Shown: positions 48,900 through 63,393, numbered from the stretch's first letter. The stretch: DNA of 64,000 bases from Ophthalmolycus amberensis (GCA_024529925.1 JAFEUB010000846.1:699001-763000), one strand, 5' to 3'. Notes: generated by a model not told the origin, from the sequence alone. A program made the numbers and translations.

Positions 48900-50037
48900 T
48901 GACCATCTTCATGGAAACCCTGCATCCATTTGTCCACAGTGAGTTTATATTGTTCAATTTTTCTACTAATTTTAGAGTTAATGCACTCTTTGCCAGGGTG
49001 TAGTACTGTATATCAGCTCCAGATATTTTAACGATCCTCTACACAATAGGCTTCTTCAGTGGGCTCAAGTAACCATTAGCCGGGAACATTGATGGCACCA
49101 CAATAACCACAGAATTACCCAAGTCTGAGAGAAGAGAGTGTAATAGAAGCCGGCTTCATTTCCCATTGCTTATGAATTCCAGTCAACTAAAGCCTCAGTT
49201 GATTCAGAGGTTTATGGCTGTCTTTCTATGAAGTGCTCATATGCTAGTTGTGCCGCATGCTGTGCACTCTGTGGCTATAGGTAACTGTGTGGTATTAGAC
49301 CAATGCAAACCCAGCAGCCTAAAGTGAGTGTACCAGGGCCCGTAGGTGATAAAAACGACACAATGAGAAAAACCAGAGATGGATGGGTCTCTCTCTCCCC
49401 ACCTCATTTTTTCAGACGTAGTCGTAGTTTTACCGCGCTTCCCCACCCTGTTGGTGCCAGTGTATGGAGTAATTAAGACAATATGACACAGAACAGTCAT
49501 GAAACCTTTTTTTAAGGATGCAAGCTGAAAAAACATAAAATGAAGAATGCAGAGTCATAAAGGATAATTCCTGCTTTGAGGGTTTTATATCGAAGCCCCC
49601 CCATAGACTCAGGATGCCTTTGAACGCAGACATGCGGAAAGAGGTCTGTGCAATGATGCTGATGGTGTGTGTGTAAGACAAAGAGAGGCAGCGAAAAATA
49701 GAGACATGTAACTGTAGATATCAGAGATAGAGAAACACAGACAAAGAAAAGAGAGGGAAAGAGGCAGAGCGCTTATGTATCTGTGTGGGAACGAGAGAGA
49801 GAGAAAACCAGACAGCATTGTATACTCATAGTTTCCAGTGCATCTCATTCTTCTCCCCCAGTAATCCACAGGTGGACCATCACAAGAAGACTCTGTCTCT
49901 AACCTCAACGACTTAGTAGTTGTGCACTTTGCCCTAGTGCTGCTTTTGGGATTAAGAGTCCTATAGCAAATGGTTTGTGTTCCTGCAGTGCAAAGCTTTA
50001 GTGTGTTTAGCTATTATGTTTGTGTGTACATTTGCAA

Positions 50038-50044
50038 GTGTGTG

Positions 50045-50094
<50 letters not shown>
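50038..50094. repeat. (GT)n microsatellite
   Basis: About 28 GT units with one GC interruption. Confidence 0.94.
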
Positions 50095-50095
<1 letters not shown>

Positions 50096-51251
50096 AAAAG
50101 AGCGTTGCTGAGCTATACAGTGCCGGAGCAGCCCACATAGCCTATAATCCAGTCCATGTGTGCTGAGAATGCAGCAGTGTCAGGATTCACCGTAATGAAA
50201 CAGACCACACTGCCCCCTTTCTCCCTCTCTTTCCATCTCTCCATCTCTTTTCCATCACTCCTGTTCTTTCCACCTCTTGCTAGTTTTTCGCTTGCCCGGC
50301 TCGAGCGTATCTTACTTCAAGGTAAACCTAGAGCTGGATCCGTGACTAGCCTACTGCTTCGGTATCTCCAATCAGATATTGTGATGGTGTGTGTTTGCAC
50401 GTGTGTGTATGTGTGTGTGTATGTGCGTATTAGTGCTTCTTATCCCGATCTAATAGAATAAGCCAGGCACATTAGCCTTTAGCACAGAATGGTGTTGTGG
50501 CTAGCGATATCAGTGCCGCTCATCTATCCACTGCTGTTATTCTGGCAGTGCACAATGCGAGCACAGCTAACGTGTATTAGCCATTCTCAATGGGAGAACA
50601 GATGGGAGCCATTTAGCGGTGTGTAGCTACAGCGCAATAAGGCCAGACCTAATCCCCATATCCTGCCCCTGAGTGAGCCCTCTCTAATATGAGCAAACAG
50701 AGATGACAGCACCGATAGACAAATAGGGGGATCTGTGTGTGTGTGTGTATTGGTTTCTTTGCAGACATGCATGCTTTGATAGGTGTTCCTTATGGATAAC
50801 CTTGACTCCCAGTGCTCAGCTACATTTTGAATTCCACACAAACCTAAGTGCTGAGTTGAAGTTGGCAAGTTCAAGTTCTGAGCTTCCAGGTGTGGATTTG
50901 TATTGGTTAGCCATGGTTAGCCATGGTTCCCTCTAAAAGGACACTGGTGCTCTGATTGGCTCATTGTGGTTGTGTATGTCCTGCTGTTGATTACAGAGGT
51001 TTTTGTTTACCCTCTTGGCCTCCCAGACCCCCCTCTAATGAAATAAGAATGTCCACTTGGACAGAGAGTACAAGAGAAGGGGGTTGGAGAAAAAAGTGAA
51101 GGAGAACATGGGGCCAAAAGAGTGAAGCAAAGTGGGGGGAGGAGGTTTTCTGGAAACATTATGCTTTTATCCCACCGTGAAGTTATTTGTACTGAATGAA
51201 GCGAAAAGAAGTTGAGAGGCTTTCCAAGTGGGGACAGAAATATGTTTGTGT

Positions 51252-51253
<2 letters not shown>

Positions 51254-51290
<37 letters not shown>
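51254..51290. repeat. (GT)n microsatellite
   Basis: About 18 uninterrupted GT units. Confidence 0.93.
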
Positions 51291-51291
<1 letters not shown>

Positions 51292-51949
51292 AAGCAGGAA
51301 GGAGTGAGGCCTTGTTCAGGTCAAAACAAGTCAAGAAGATGGCTTTCATTAGCCCATGCTGTGTTTGCACTAAATACAGTGTTTGTATATCGACATTGTG
51401 TCTGCCAGTAAGTATCTATATACGGCTAGAAAAAGTCTAGAAAAAGGAGTCTAAGTTCAGTGGGAAACTGAAATTGGGGAGCAGATTGTCAATCCAATGT
51501 ACTATTTTAAAACACAATTAAGTGAAAGAGATAGTTACATTTTATATGTGGGGTTGTATGAGGTACTCATCCATAGTCAGTGTTTTTCCTACAGTAGATG
51601 CAGCAGTTAAATGTTTTCGCCACCTAAAAAAAAGCCTTCCTTGAAAATGTGTATCAGTTAAAGTGTATGCTGTATTTAGATATTTTCACTGCCTTACCTT
51701 GCCGTCAGACAGCCCGTTCCGTCAGGAAACTGAAGCCGTTTTCTATTGTGTGACTTTGTTGAATCCAAACTAACCGTTTAAAACACTAAAGTCACTCAAT
51801 AACACAAACAAACCCAAAACTCAGTTTTTGTCAAAAGAGTCTGTTGGCTTTGGCGTGAGCATAGTTATTGGCATCTGTTACCTGTCGGTAAGAGCTGTCG
51901 GACAGCAAGATAAAGTGGTAAAAATATTCTAAATAATGTCATAATTTAC

Positions 51950-51955
51950 AATAAA
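51950..51955 (+). terminator. erc2: Candidate polyadenylation signal AATAAA
   Basis: The first canonical AATAAA hexamer on the + strand after the ERC2 stop codon, about 3.05 kb downstream, with a T/G-containing stretch following. An isolated AATAAA is common by chance in AT-rich DNA. Confidence 0.3.
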
Positions 51956-54900
51956 TAAGTATTTCAAGTGGGTAAAATATGTTTTGCTGCTGCCTTATAT
52001 ATGATTTGATATTATGCAGTGAGCCATTAATCTGCTATTTCCTGTATCTCGCAATTCTGGTGGTGTTGTAGCGTTCCTACAGTGTTTTCTGTCTGATATC
52101 CCTTTTTTTTGCTTTTCAATTATGCTTGATTTGATGATACATTTTGTTGACATCAATAAGTAGGTTATATACTGTAACTTGCAGAATATATATGATGTAA
52201 ATATGTATCCAATTTTGAATCAGTGCCAGCAGAATCTTTTTCAGATAGTTGGTTCAACAGCTACTGCAAAAATGAAAAGAAAAGAAAAATCTGGTGTACA
52301 GACGTATGTTTTTTGCAAGCCTTGCACGGTGTTCTTCTAATTTATACCTAAATTCTTTTCCAAAAGGCCCTTTTTATTAATTTAAATTCTTCATTTGCAG
52401 GTAAGCCAGTATGAAACGGAGAATGATCGCATTTATACGGGAAATTTACTTGTATTTTTAGTTTAATTTGACTGAATAATTCATTAGAATTGAACCAAGC
52501 TTCAAAAAGAAACTAGTAAAAAAGATATATTTGTTTTGCTGTGTATGTGAAAGTGACAGTAATAGAGAAATAGTTCAGTGAGGTGTATTTGAGGTGGGTG
52601 CAAAACTTCACGGGCAGCATATCTGACTTTATCCATAATCTAGTCAAATTGTTGACAGTAACAATGGTATTTTTTGTTGCTGCAGATTAAAAATGGTTGA
52701 TGATAACGTCCGGCCCGTAGCATGCACTCTACTTGGTACTGAATTGATGTTGATGTTGTTGCTATTTGTCAGATTACTGTGTGGATTGCTGCCTTGCATG
52801 GCCTTTTGTTTCCAGGTGGTAGACTATAGTAAAGGTCAGTAACACCGGGCAGGGTATGGTGATCCTGACGTGGGTGCTTTATGAATATTGAGATTACTCT
52901 TCTATGTGTTCTCTTATCTTCAGGTTATTAATGAAACCTCAAAACCACCCTCACAGTGGATATGATTGACATTGGAGAAAAAGAACATGACAGGATTGAC
53001 TGTGGGAAATTACCGCACCTCTCATTGTCTACAATTTTATAATTGCGATGATGGCAGTTTACAACTCAGACGTGTCTGTCTTTTAATGACACCATGTTCA
53101 CATTCCTCTAAACGGCAAAGAAAATGCCATGACATTTAATTCAAGGTTGTCTTTGAAAGAAAAGTCTGCCAGCGACAGCTTAAATGGTCGAGCCGGTCCT
53201 GCCACTTTTTCTGCACTTTGTGCCAGGATGAATCTCCGGTGTAAACAACTATCTCCCCACGCATTAATTACTGTAAGGTGACGGCACATATTTTTGTGAA
53301 GGCCCCATGTTATCAACAGTTAGTAAGTCTTAATTCATAAATCAATTGGTTTCACTCTGGATTTTCTAGACATTCAGGAGTTTAGTCTACAGCTGCATAC
53401 TTGTGTGGGCATTTGGATAATGTTTGGGTAAGTATCTCCTCACACATGTGCTAAGCCGTGCTGTGCAGTATGTCTTTGGTGACCAGTGAACCACAGCTCG
53501 CAGGTCAGTAGAGGCGTCTGACCGAGGCCATCCCTCAGCCAGCTGTCAGCATCATCAGTCTATGAGGTCAAAGGTTGTTCCACCAGATTGAACATGAGTG
53601 GAGAGAAGTCGATAACTCAGCAACACCTGAGCAACAACATCTGAGTGCGCTCTATGTTGTATCTATTTCAGTCCATCCTGAAACAACACCTGAGTTATTT
53701 TCCAAAAGATCCTTTTCTTGTGAAGGTGCCACGTGCTGTTGCACCTCTGTATACAGAGCACAGAGCCAAGATTAAAGGCAGCAGTTGCTGAAAACTCACA
53801 AAATATTAAAAGTGCTTCATTTTTACTCATCAGTACAATAGTTGATACATGTTTAGAAAACCTATTTTCCCTGAAGTAGGGCAGGAATTTTGCGAAAAAC
53901 CCTGTTTGCGAAAAGGGAGCGTTTTATTTTGGTGTGAGATAGAAGACAGTTGCTCGCTAAGACAAAGCCATCAAATGTGTGCTCATGTTTGCTTAACACA
54001 AACCGTGAACTGTATGCTACCTAATACAAACAGTACAGTTTACAACTTACCCAAAATCTAAAGTACTGCACCAATTTGCCTCCAGGCCTACAGGCCTACG
54101 GTCTTGCAAAAACGTGGGATGCACAGAGTGGAAAATTGGGAAGTGCTCCGCAACGTGCAGAACGCTTCACTCTCATTGAAAAACAATTACAAAAAGCGGG
54201 AGGAGGAGGTTGGGGAAGGAGGTAGGAGGGAACGAAGGACTGGCAATGTCGTGAGGCAGACAAGTTTATTCCTGATGTGTGGATCATAAGGCAGTTTGTC
54301 TGAGTAAGCTCTTTTCCTCCACCCACAACACACTCATTACACACGCAGAGACATGGCCACACACACAATCGCTCGTGCTATGCTGCAAATTTGCAAGAGC
54401 AAATACTTAAGTTGTAAGCATTTTTGTTCGGGCAATCCAGTTGATGGGGGGGGGGGACCACAACAAACCGTCTTTAGGAGCTTAACAGCCAGTTAATTGT
54501 TAGCTGCTCACCTCAGCTGACCATAACATATCTGCTATCCACTTGAGAACGGAGATGATGGAAGTGATTCTGAGTCTTCGAACACTGTGTTCAAAAGTGA
54601 CAAGACTTTTTCTCATCCAAGCCAACCAAGGGGGACCAAAATGGGATTTGTCACATGGCCGCTGGTTGCCGGAGTCAGCATCTCCTTGCAGCCACAGTGG
54701 GCCATGAGCCTAGATATTACCACTGGTCACGCTGTCCATTGCCCCAGGGTTATTTCAGTTGCACTTTTTAAAATGAGTTTTTCTTTAATATTTTTCAAGG
54801 ATTTCATTTCATTAACAGTTTAGTTCCGGTTTTTTGAAGTATCAACTTTTAGGTCAATTTAGAGTAAAAATGTAACATTAAACCAGATAGGGCATTTTTA

Positions 54901-56159
54901 GCTTTTTGTCAAGCTCGTCACAGGACCTTTTGAAGATTGTATTTTATACTGTCTGGTCGACATCCCTAATCCCCAGTGCTGCCGCTCTCTCATTGTGAAC
55001 TGGGCGATGCTCAGTGCTCTGACCTCTCTAGCTTTTTTTTTTGTTTACTGTAAGTGTTTTTCAAAGTCAGTGTTGTTCGAAGTTATTAGTTCAAGTGCAC
55101 AAACATGCCTGCCAGACGACAATAAGCACTTACTTTTCTTTCTCGAGTATGTAATTGAAATGACGCTGCAGTGCTTTCTCATTTATGACCACTAATTCAC
55201 TGGCTCAGGTTCATAATCTCAAAAATGTGGCAACTGCTGTAACATTAACCCTCAAAAATGGCTTTATCCTGATTGGCTGGGCATATATATATATACCTTA
55301 CCTAAATTATAATCATTGTAACATCAATGTTTGATACGTTATGTCCATAAGCTGAAATAGTTTTACGAAACCACCTCATCTTCCCTTCTCTGTCTGAACA
55401 TAGCCAGGTGTGATTCAGTCTGTCTGTAAACTCTGGTTTGCTCTCTGTGCAGAAATGGCTCAGCCAGCCCACAGTCATGAATCAGTACACCTCAAGCTGT
55501 AGCTATTTTTCATCTCTCTCTCCCTCCCCTTTTCCCCCTCTGTTTTCCCCTCATCGCCATTGCTTCTTCAAATGCCATTGCCGCAAGAAACATCCAAGTA
55601 TTTTGTGGCTTACTGACATAGACCAAGATTAGAAATGCAGATCATAACATTGTTGTGAATCTGTGGGATATTGGGGTCCAAATGGGAAAACATATTGATT
55701 ATTTCAATGTCTAAAGCAAGTTCCTACTGTGCAGCCAGTTGTGTGTGAGAGAGAGCGAGTGTGTGTATGTGTGCGTGTGTGTGTGAAAGAAAGATCAAGA
55801 GAGGGAGAGAAAGGGAGAGAGAGATTGGTAGGATTATAATGGTGTTTTGTGAGCTTATTGAGATGGCAGCACACAAAAGCCCTTCCCTCCGGAGAAACTC
55901 GCACCTGGGGAGGCACCGGCGAGAAATTGCGTGCATTTGTGTGTGCGTGCTTGAGGGCTAGAAAGCAACATTGTGCATAAGAGAACTCTCAGTGGGTCAG
56001 ATCCCCTGTTCAAGACGGATTACATCCAAAAGAGAAAGTCTGAACATCCACGAAAGAGGCACTGAATGAGGGAGGTATAGGGATTTGGAAACAGAGAAAA
56101 GGGAATCACAGCCTTTTGACTTTAAACCTGTTATTTTCCTCAGACTTCCTGTGCTCTTC

Positions 56160-56240
56160 CTCTCTCTCTCTCTCTCTCTCTCTCACGCACACACACACGC
56201 ACACACGCACGCACGCACGCACGCACGCATGCACACACAC
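56160..56240. repeat. Compound (CT)n-(CA)n-(CACG)n microsatellite
   Basis: A CT run changes into CA and then CACG units, ending in CA. The Thr-His-Ala reading frame across it is an artefact. Confidence 0.92.
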
Positions 56241-56509
56241 ACAAACCCAAAGCACTAAAAATATCACACAGCCTCAGGTCTTGGGTAAGTCCTGCGTTAT
56301 TCCCCAAACTGTGTTTTTAACATATAGACCCACCCCTAGGCTGCCAATCATAGACGTGCCCACTGCTCTCAGGCAGAGGGAGATGAGAGGAGACTCACAC
56401 CTGCTGACTTTACTATGTGAAACTTAATCACTACTGATATTGTACCGCTCACTTAAAGGATGGCACATCCTGCAACATACAGCACTTATGATGTCTCAAC
56501 TCAAGCACC

Positions 56510-56546
<37 letters not shown>

Positions 56547-56948
56547 AAATCTCCTAATAGAAAGCAAACATTTATGGTCAAGATTGACACCTACGGAAAC
56601 ACTGTGGTGGAGAAATAACACTAGATGTATTTTAATAAGTAATAGCAAAAGGAATATCACTATTTTCTTTCCCTATTCTCAAAATGCCAGAGCTGCTATC
56701 GGACGCTCCTTGTAGGATTGAAGAGGAAAACTAACAGGAATTTACCTGTTTCCGTCTGCTGAAATTCATCCTAGTGCAGAGTCAGCGAAGAGGCTTTATA
56801 ACTTAGGCTATCGCGGAGCTATACTGTAATAACATCAACAACCGTTGGACTGCCACTCAACATTAAGGGCTGCCCACTAATTAAGCCTCGTATAACAGTA
56901 GGCTGCAGTTTATTTCTCACGCTATTCCAACACTTTGCCAAAGGTCAC

Positions 56949-56997
56949 TGACGTCAGGGAAGCTTGTAAAAAGCGAGATGTGCTGCGTTGCCATTGG
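56949..56997. promoter_or_regulatory. CRE palindrome with nearby inverted CCAAT box
   Basis: TGACGTCA at 56949-56956 is followed 36 bp later by ATTGG (56993-56997) inside CCATTGGTCGG, an inverted CCAAT box context. The combination is typical of CREB/NF-Y promoters or enhancers. No transcript start is evident, so function is speculative. Confidence 0.25.
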
Positions 56998-57957
56998 TCG
57001 GAACAACAACACTTTTTATCATAATTGATGTCTTACAGTGTAATTAGTTATGAAAGCTTTCTTTCCCTCAAAAGACGTGTCACTGACATTCTATATCAGT
57101 GACCTATTCAAACCTGCGTAGTGTTTGTTGAACCTAGGCTTCAAATCCCAAAATGGCTCACCGGCCTATTGCTGCAGGGTACCCATATGACATGGGTCGT
57201 AAAATGTTTTAAAGCCCCTGAGTCTTGGGGCTACAGAATAAACTTCTCATTTGGGCCCCACGCTGAAAAAAGTGTAAAAACCCCTGGCCTGAACGAAAGA
57301 TATTCCAACACAGCTCAGCTTGTTGGGCTGAGTAGTTTTCAGCCAGGTTGTGTTTTCCAGTGAAACCTTAGAATTGGATGCCAGAGTGGCCTCTCTCTCT
57401 CTCTGTCACTAGATCACTAGACAAGCAGATTAGTGCTGTAGCTGCTCTGTCTGTCCCTTACAACTTACTTGTATGTCACTGCTATAATCCTTGTCATCAA
57501 ACCAGTGGGTCAGGCTACTTTACAAGGGTGTCTTTCATACATGTATGCACTTATGCTCACATGCATACAACTCACACATGCGCATTAGAACTCCCTCTCT
57601 TTCTCTCTCTCTTATCTGGGCCTGTGGAAAAGCCACACTTGTACGATGACATTCAGCACAGGATTAAAGCCCATGTAAGACCCTCCTCAGTTTACACTGC
57701 TGCTGCCAAGAGGGGATCTGTACAACCACACACTCTCATGCAACCCTGTACACACACTGGCAGAGGCACGAATGCAAGCACATGCACACGCACGTTCTGT
57801 AAGCAGGCAAGCAAAAACTTGTTTGTGTATGCACACACACTCTCACACAGACATCCCAGCACCCTTGTTACTTAGCATGTTGTACTCTTGTTACTCCAGA
57901 CCAAAGGAAGTCTACACTACTCAACAAACCCAGCAAGACATACAATGAGGCACCCAC

Positions 57958-57994
<37 letters not shown>

Positions 57995-58123
57995 GCACAC
58001 TCACACTGACATCCTTTTGTCCTGCATCCCGCAACTATCATCCTTGCTCTTCTCTCTGAAACAAGAGTATCCTTGCCAAGAATGAGCCCAGACACCAATT
58101 CCATCCGTCTGCAATGGAATCAG

Positions 58124-58157
<34 letters not shown>

Positions 58158-60977
58158 ACACATACACCATGTCACATACAAACAGAACTGTTTGCACACG
58201 TGTTGCCAGGAGGGACAAAGTGATGAACAGTTATAGTAGACTACCGGGACTGAGACTGACGGTAGATTGAAGACAGACTCTTTGGGTTTTAGTCGCGGTA
58301 TAAGGCCAGACAAGACCTTAGTTAAGATGCTGCTGTGTATCTAGTCACATTGTGTGTGTGTGTTGTGTCTTATTTTTTTGTGCATACCTCTGGGGGGTTA
58401 GTTGGTTGGGTCTGGAGAGGATTCTCATTGGAATGTGTTCTGATTGGGCTAGACAGCGATCCTTTTCTGATTGGTTGTTTATCCGAAGGCTTCCACTTTG
58501 GGGGCTCCTTTGAATCAGTGCATCTCTGTCACTCCCTCTCCATTTATTTCTGTTTCTTCTCTTCTCTCGCTTCATCTCTATATCTTGTAGAGTGCCGCTG
58601 GCTCTGTGTTTGATGTGAGTCTGTTTGACGGGCTAAAGCAGAACCAGCAGTGGGCCTTCTCTTTGTTTCTGCTAAGCCGTCGATGCTCAAAGCGGAGACC
58701 ACAGTAACCTTAAGTGCTAAATGGTCAAATGCATTATAGCACGAGCTAGTTTCCCAAGCACAGAACAGTAAATGTCTTTTGTTAAGTGTGTGTGCACTGT
58801 TGCAACTGTTTTAATACAACACGTGTATTCAAGACTGATTGGCATTGCAATCCTGTATTTGCAGGGGAAGCGATTCCCCCACTCCATTAGTGGAGCAGTA
58901 AACAACTCTGTGCTTCAATTTCAGTGGGAATCAAAACAAGCTTGATTTGCTCTTGCCCCGTTGTCGCTTGTATTTGCATAAAGTTGATCTTTCATCAACC
59001 TTCCCCTGTAGTGCCAATGGGCTTCTTATAAGTCTCTGCATCTCAGCAGACGGTGCCGGGCTGCAACACTACATCCAATCACAATAAATAGCAGCCTATT
59101 GCTGTCTCAGTTTTTTTTGTCACCTGAGATTTGGTACCAATACTAAAACCTGAAAATAAAAATGAATCAACAAAAAGTATTTGTTCTGGTGGCTGTATGC
59201 TTAAATTAACCACATTATTTATACCCAGTTAATTTTCTTCCAGAAACTTGCAGGCAGAGATCGTTCTCTCTCTCTTTCTCACCAAAAAGTCACGGATTGA
59301 TGCCCACTGTTATTTGTATCATGTCAGTGTTACCAAATATATTTTGTGACTTTCACTGATGCGTTCGTTTTTTTTAAATTCCTGAAATGTTTCCTTTTTT
59401 ACAACACAGAAAACAAATACCAGCAAATATAGATATACAAAACAAAACAAACAAGAGTCAACTGTAAAGCACGATAGAATACAGTGCAATACGATACAGT
59501 TGTACAGTACAGTACAATTAGTTCCTCTCCCTCCTAATATGTTCAGTAAAGGGTGCCTTCTTAATTTCTTTAAGGTGTAGACAAGAAACCATGCGATCTA
59601 GCCATCTATAAAGCAGTCCGTTTTACGATAGGCTGTCTGATGGTTTGATTTTAAGTTATTCTCAGAGGAACCACATTAACCATCATGTGACAACCAATCT
59701 GGTCTTTAAAAACACTGCTATCACCCACCTCCAATCAAAACTATGTTGAGCTGTACACCAGCTGGCAGAGGGTGGGAAAGAGAGGTGACCAACCAAGAGA
59801 GACTCACTTGATAATTCTTTCTCACCAAAAGCAAAGTAGATCATGGCAGGATGAAACACCAGTCATCAATAGGTGCCATTGTACTTTTGCCCCTCTCTAA
59901 TATCCTATCCAGGAGTGGCCTAGCCTGTCAGAGTATGCACGCAGCAAGGTTTCAACCCTGCAGCTATGGGATTAGCTCCACTGCTGGGTGGTCCTCCTCC
60001 TACTGGTCTCAGAACAGCATCATAGTTTACTGCGCACTCATTCTAGGTGTCAGCATATTGAATCAGGTCAGGTCACTGAGTTTTGTGTCTGACCATTGCA
60101 AGGTTATTGTACTTGATGTACGGCTTGATTTGAACACATTTACATATTACCTTTGTTTCCATAAACTAATGATCAGAGAAAAGCCTCCAGTTTAGAGATG
60201 GGATCTTATGACTTGAAGGTTGTTGGATTCAATCCCTAGTCTCTTTGGGAAGACTTGGCTGGGTAAATGGGTTCTTCTTGAGCTCGAGTGTTACTGCTCA
60301 GTGGCCAACATGCGAAAGCTGTGGTTGTATTATCAGACCACAACTGTCAAGATCTAAATTTACTTGCTTGCCATGGCAAACAGCGGGTGGGGCAGGAAAT
60401 AGTGTGGGCAGTGTTGCAAGCACAAGCTAGCCAGCTAACATTAGCATTCCACAGTTTGAAAATGATACATGATTTTATCAAACATTTTATTTACCCTGCC
60501 CTTGTACTCACTATCAGCCATGCAGATGGTGCTCATTTTTCCATCACCATACAGTTATGCAAACACAAAAAAAGGCAAAACTCAGTACCTTCTGAATGAA
60601 AGGTCAATCCCAGCCTCTTTCTGGAGTTGCCTCGATGTTGATAGGGCAAGTTCAATCCACAACACAAGGGAATTATGTTTGGCGAGTGTATTTGGTGTGA
60701 CTGCGTCTTCAGTTAGCTATCAGGTGGAACAATTTGTAGCTGGCATTAGAAAACTTTCTGGATAAATTATAAGTTAGTTTAAAAGACAAAGAAAGGTGTG
60801 TGATGTGTGTGACCAGTGTGGGATGTTACGTAGGATAGTTATAATTACAGGCAGCATAAAGTCATGGCCATTAGTCATTGTTTTTTTTCTCTTTCTTGGG
60901 TTCCATCCTTGAACTCATCACTCTTGAGTTGTTAAGCTGGTTGTATTGAGGACAGAGCACTGGTTGGCATTTCCCAC

Positions 60978-60978
60978 T

Positions 60979-61022
<44 letters not shown>
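60978..61022. repeat. (CA)n microsatellite
   Basis: About 22 uninterrupted CA units. Confidence 0.94.
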
Positions 61023-61025
<3 letters not shown>

Positions 61026-62346
61026 TAAGACCGAGCACATGTTCTCCATAACAGAAATCCCAAAGACAGACAGGTAGTGTGACAGGAATAAAGCTGTCGG
61101 AGGCCTGGCGTTCTCCCCATCCGAAGGGATGGGAGCAGAGGACAATGTAAACATTCTGTCGCGCACATAAACAAGACCCTGCTCCGGTTTCACTACACAG
61201 TTGGAGAAAACTCACCCGCTCTTTTATAGAGAAAGTATTTGTATAATTTGTTTATGCAGAATTCCATAGCCCTAATGGGGAAATGGGTTTTTCGGCATCA
61301 CACTACACCTGAGTTCAATTTCACTAGCTCTCTCACAGACAGATCGTAAAGATGGCATACCAGAGCGAACGCAATCTGTCTTTCTCTTCTGCGTCTCAAT
61401 TTAATTTCTCAGCCTTCCTCTCTCTCTCAGCCGCATTCTTTCTCTCTACCCCCTCCCTCTCTTTCTTTTTCTCTCTCTGCTGTTATCTCTCCCTATGAAT
61501 GATGGCTGCGCAGAGTAATTATTCAACAAATACTCACTACCAGGTGAGTCAGAGCAGCGTTGAGGTAATTCCCATCGTTGAGTTTGACATTAGCTTTATA
61601 AGAAGGATGTGTGTTGGCGACTGATAATATAAGCTTAAAGTTATTTGAATATTTTTGTTTACAATGTCTTCAGATATATTTCAGAAAAAATAATTGGTGA
61701 ACAAGTACTAAGATGTTGCACATACCTCTTAGCTGTGAAATCTAGCTCCTAATTAGCAATAAAGCTTGTGTGCTGGCATGGAAAACCAACATGTGGGAAT
61801 GTGTTTGTGTGCATTTATGCATATATTTGGGTCAATGCAAAAGAAAAATCTAAAAGAAAATCTGAACAATCACTGCTCAGTAAAACACATATTTACAGTA
61901 TTTATTGTTCTATGGTAATGATATTCCGAGGCCAACTATACTGACACATTTACATACCGCAAACGCATGAATGTTTTCATTCATATCCAGCTTCAACCTC
62001 CTGCTCCGCCAGCATGACACCATGTGTTTAGCAGCACCAAAAACAATGGCTTAGCGGAACCTCCTGCACCGCAGTGCAAATGGCCTGAAGTACAGGCCAG
62101 AGAACAAGACCCAAACATGTGTTTGCTTTGTTTTGCCTTCTAATTACATATACACATAGTTATTTCTCTTACACAGTGTTTGTGTGTAACGAGTATGTGT
62201 GTGTGTTTCGAAACTGTGTGTGTCTGTCTCGATGTTGCAACACAAGGCTTTGTGTCTGGAACTGATGTGTCTCACAGCAGGCATTCCATTCAGGCTAACT
62301 CTGTTTGCTTACGTAATAAATTGGCTTTGCCAGAATTTGTTTGTGC

Positions 62347-62347
<1 letters not shown>

Positions 62348-62396
<49 letters not shown>
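62348..62396. repeat. (GT)n microsatellite
   Basis: About 24 uninterrupted GT units. Confidence 0.94.
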
Positions 62397-62398
<2 letters not shown>

Positions 62399-62410
62399 GC
62401 GTAAATAGTA

Positions 62411-62625
62411 GCAAGACTTGTACTTGTATCGCGCTTTCTCATCTTCCGACCACTCAAAGTGCTTTAAAACTACATTTCACGTCTTTTACCCAAGGTGCCT
62501 CCTGCCCATCATGACTCTCATTCACATTCATATCCATTCATACACCGCAGGCACTGCCTATGGGAACAAGTTGGGGTTAATTGTCTTGCTCAAGGACACA
62601 TCGACATAGACTAGCGGAACCAGGA
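62411..62625. repeat. Dispersed fish repeat fragment
   Basis: The order of phrases GACCACTCAAAGTGCTTT, CATTCATACACCGCAGGCA and TTGCTCAAGGACACATCGAC matches a very common teleost interspersed repeat recalled from memory. The usual distal part with the motif for unique identification of a boundary is missing, so this is a truncated copy. Its class is not certain. Confidence 0.55.
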
Positions 62626-63349
62626 ATGTTAGCAAAATACTGCCTCTGTGCACCAATAAAGTTCAAATACACTGGTCAGCATCATTTGCCTCATTGATCT
62701 TGTGGGAGGGTTTGAAGTGTAACACACACCACACACACACGCACGCACACACAGTGATATCACAGGCCAAAAGTTTTATCATTGATGTCAGCTGTTAAGT
62801 CAGCCCAGTCAGTCCTACCTCCGCCTCATCCTAACATTACACACACACACACACATACACACACATTATCATCGCAGGCTCTGATGTTGGAAAGCGTTGG
62901 GAGAGACTGATTCAATTTGGTGTATTTTGGATGAAGCAGCAAGAAGTTTTGAATGGGTTTAGACCCTTAACTTTAAATCAGTGCATGTTTGTATGCCTGC
63001 ATGCATGAGGTCCACCTTTGTTTGTGTGTTTGTGTGTGTGTGGGTGTGTGTGTGTGTGGGTGTGTGGGTGGGTGGGTGGTAGGAATGAGGCAACATACCG
63101 TGACTTTATCATGGCAAAGCAGAAAAAGTATTAACAACTGGTGAAAGATGTTTTGTGAACATTTCTGTTTTCCAAGAAAAAGGGGGAGTCAAGAGAATAA
63201 TGAATAGCTATAGATATTTATGTGGGTTTTAGATGCATTGCTGCTCAGTGTAAGCCTCCTTGTAGTCATTCTCTATCATCGCTTTGTGGCAGTTTTGAAT
63301 TTCCAAACACAGGAAGTGTTGCTTGATTTCCTCTTTCTTTGTGTCTGAA

Positions 63350-63351
63350 GT

Positions 63352-63391
<40 letters not shown>
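63350..63391. repeat. (GT)n-(GA)n compound microsatellite
   Basis: A GT run passes directly into a GA run. Confidence 0.93.

Positions 63392-63393
<2 letters not shown>

Larger units (their letters stand above)
48900..51975 (+). other. erc2: Probable ERC2 3' UTR (end uncertain)
   Basis: This is the sequence from the stop codon to shortly after the first canonical AATAAA (51950). It has no coding signal. It includes GT tracts at 50038-50094 and 51254-51290 and a short tandem of TGGTTAGCCA near 50905-50930. Weaker CATAAA or GATAAA hexamers occur earlier (for example near 49350 and 49555), so a shorter 3' UTR is possible. Confidence 0.4.

Noticed and set aside
57378..57875. 165-codon + strand ORF
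   Set aside because: It has no recognisable domain, its composition resembles intergenic DNA with CA-rich parts, and no splice context links it to a gene. An open frame of this length is expected by chance in 64 kb.
58582..58710. Short open frame after a cttgtag acceptor-like site (SAAGSVFDVSLFDGLKQ)
   Set aside because: It looks exon-like at first, but it ends in a stop after about 38 codons, has no recognised homology, and no partner exon was seen.
60195..60300. Possible tRNA or SINE B box (GGATTCAATCC)
   Set aside because: No A box or cloverleaf partner could be found at the right spacing, and the match to the B-box consensus is imperfect.
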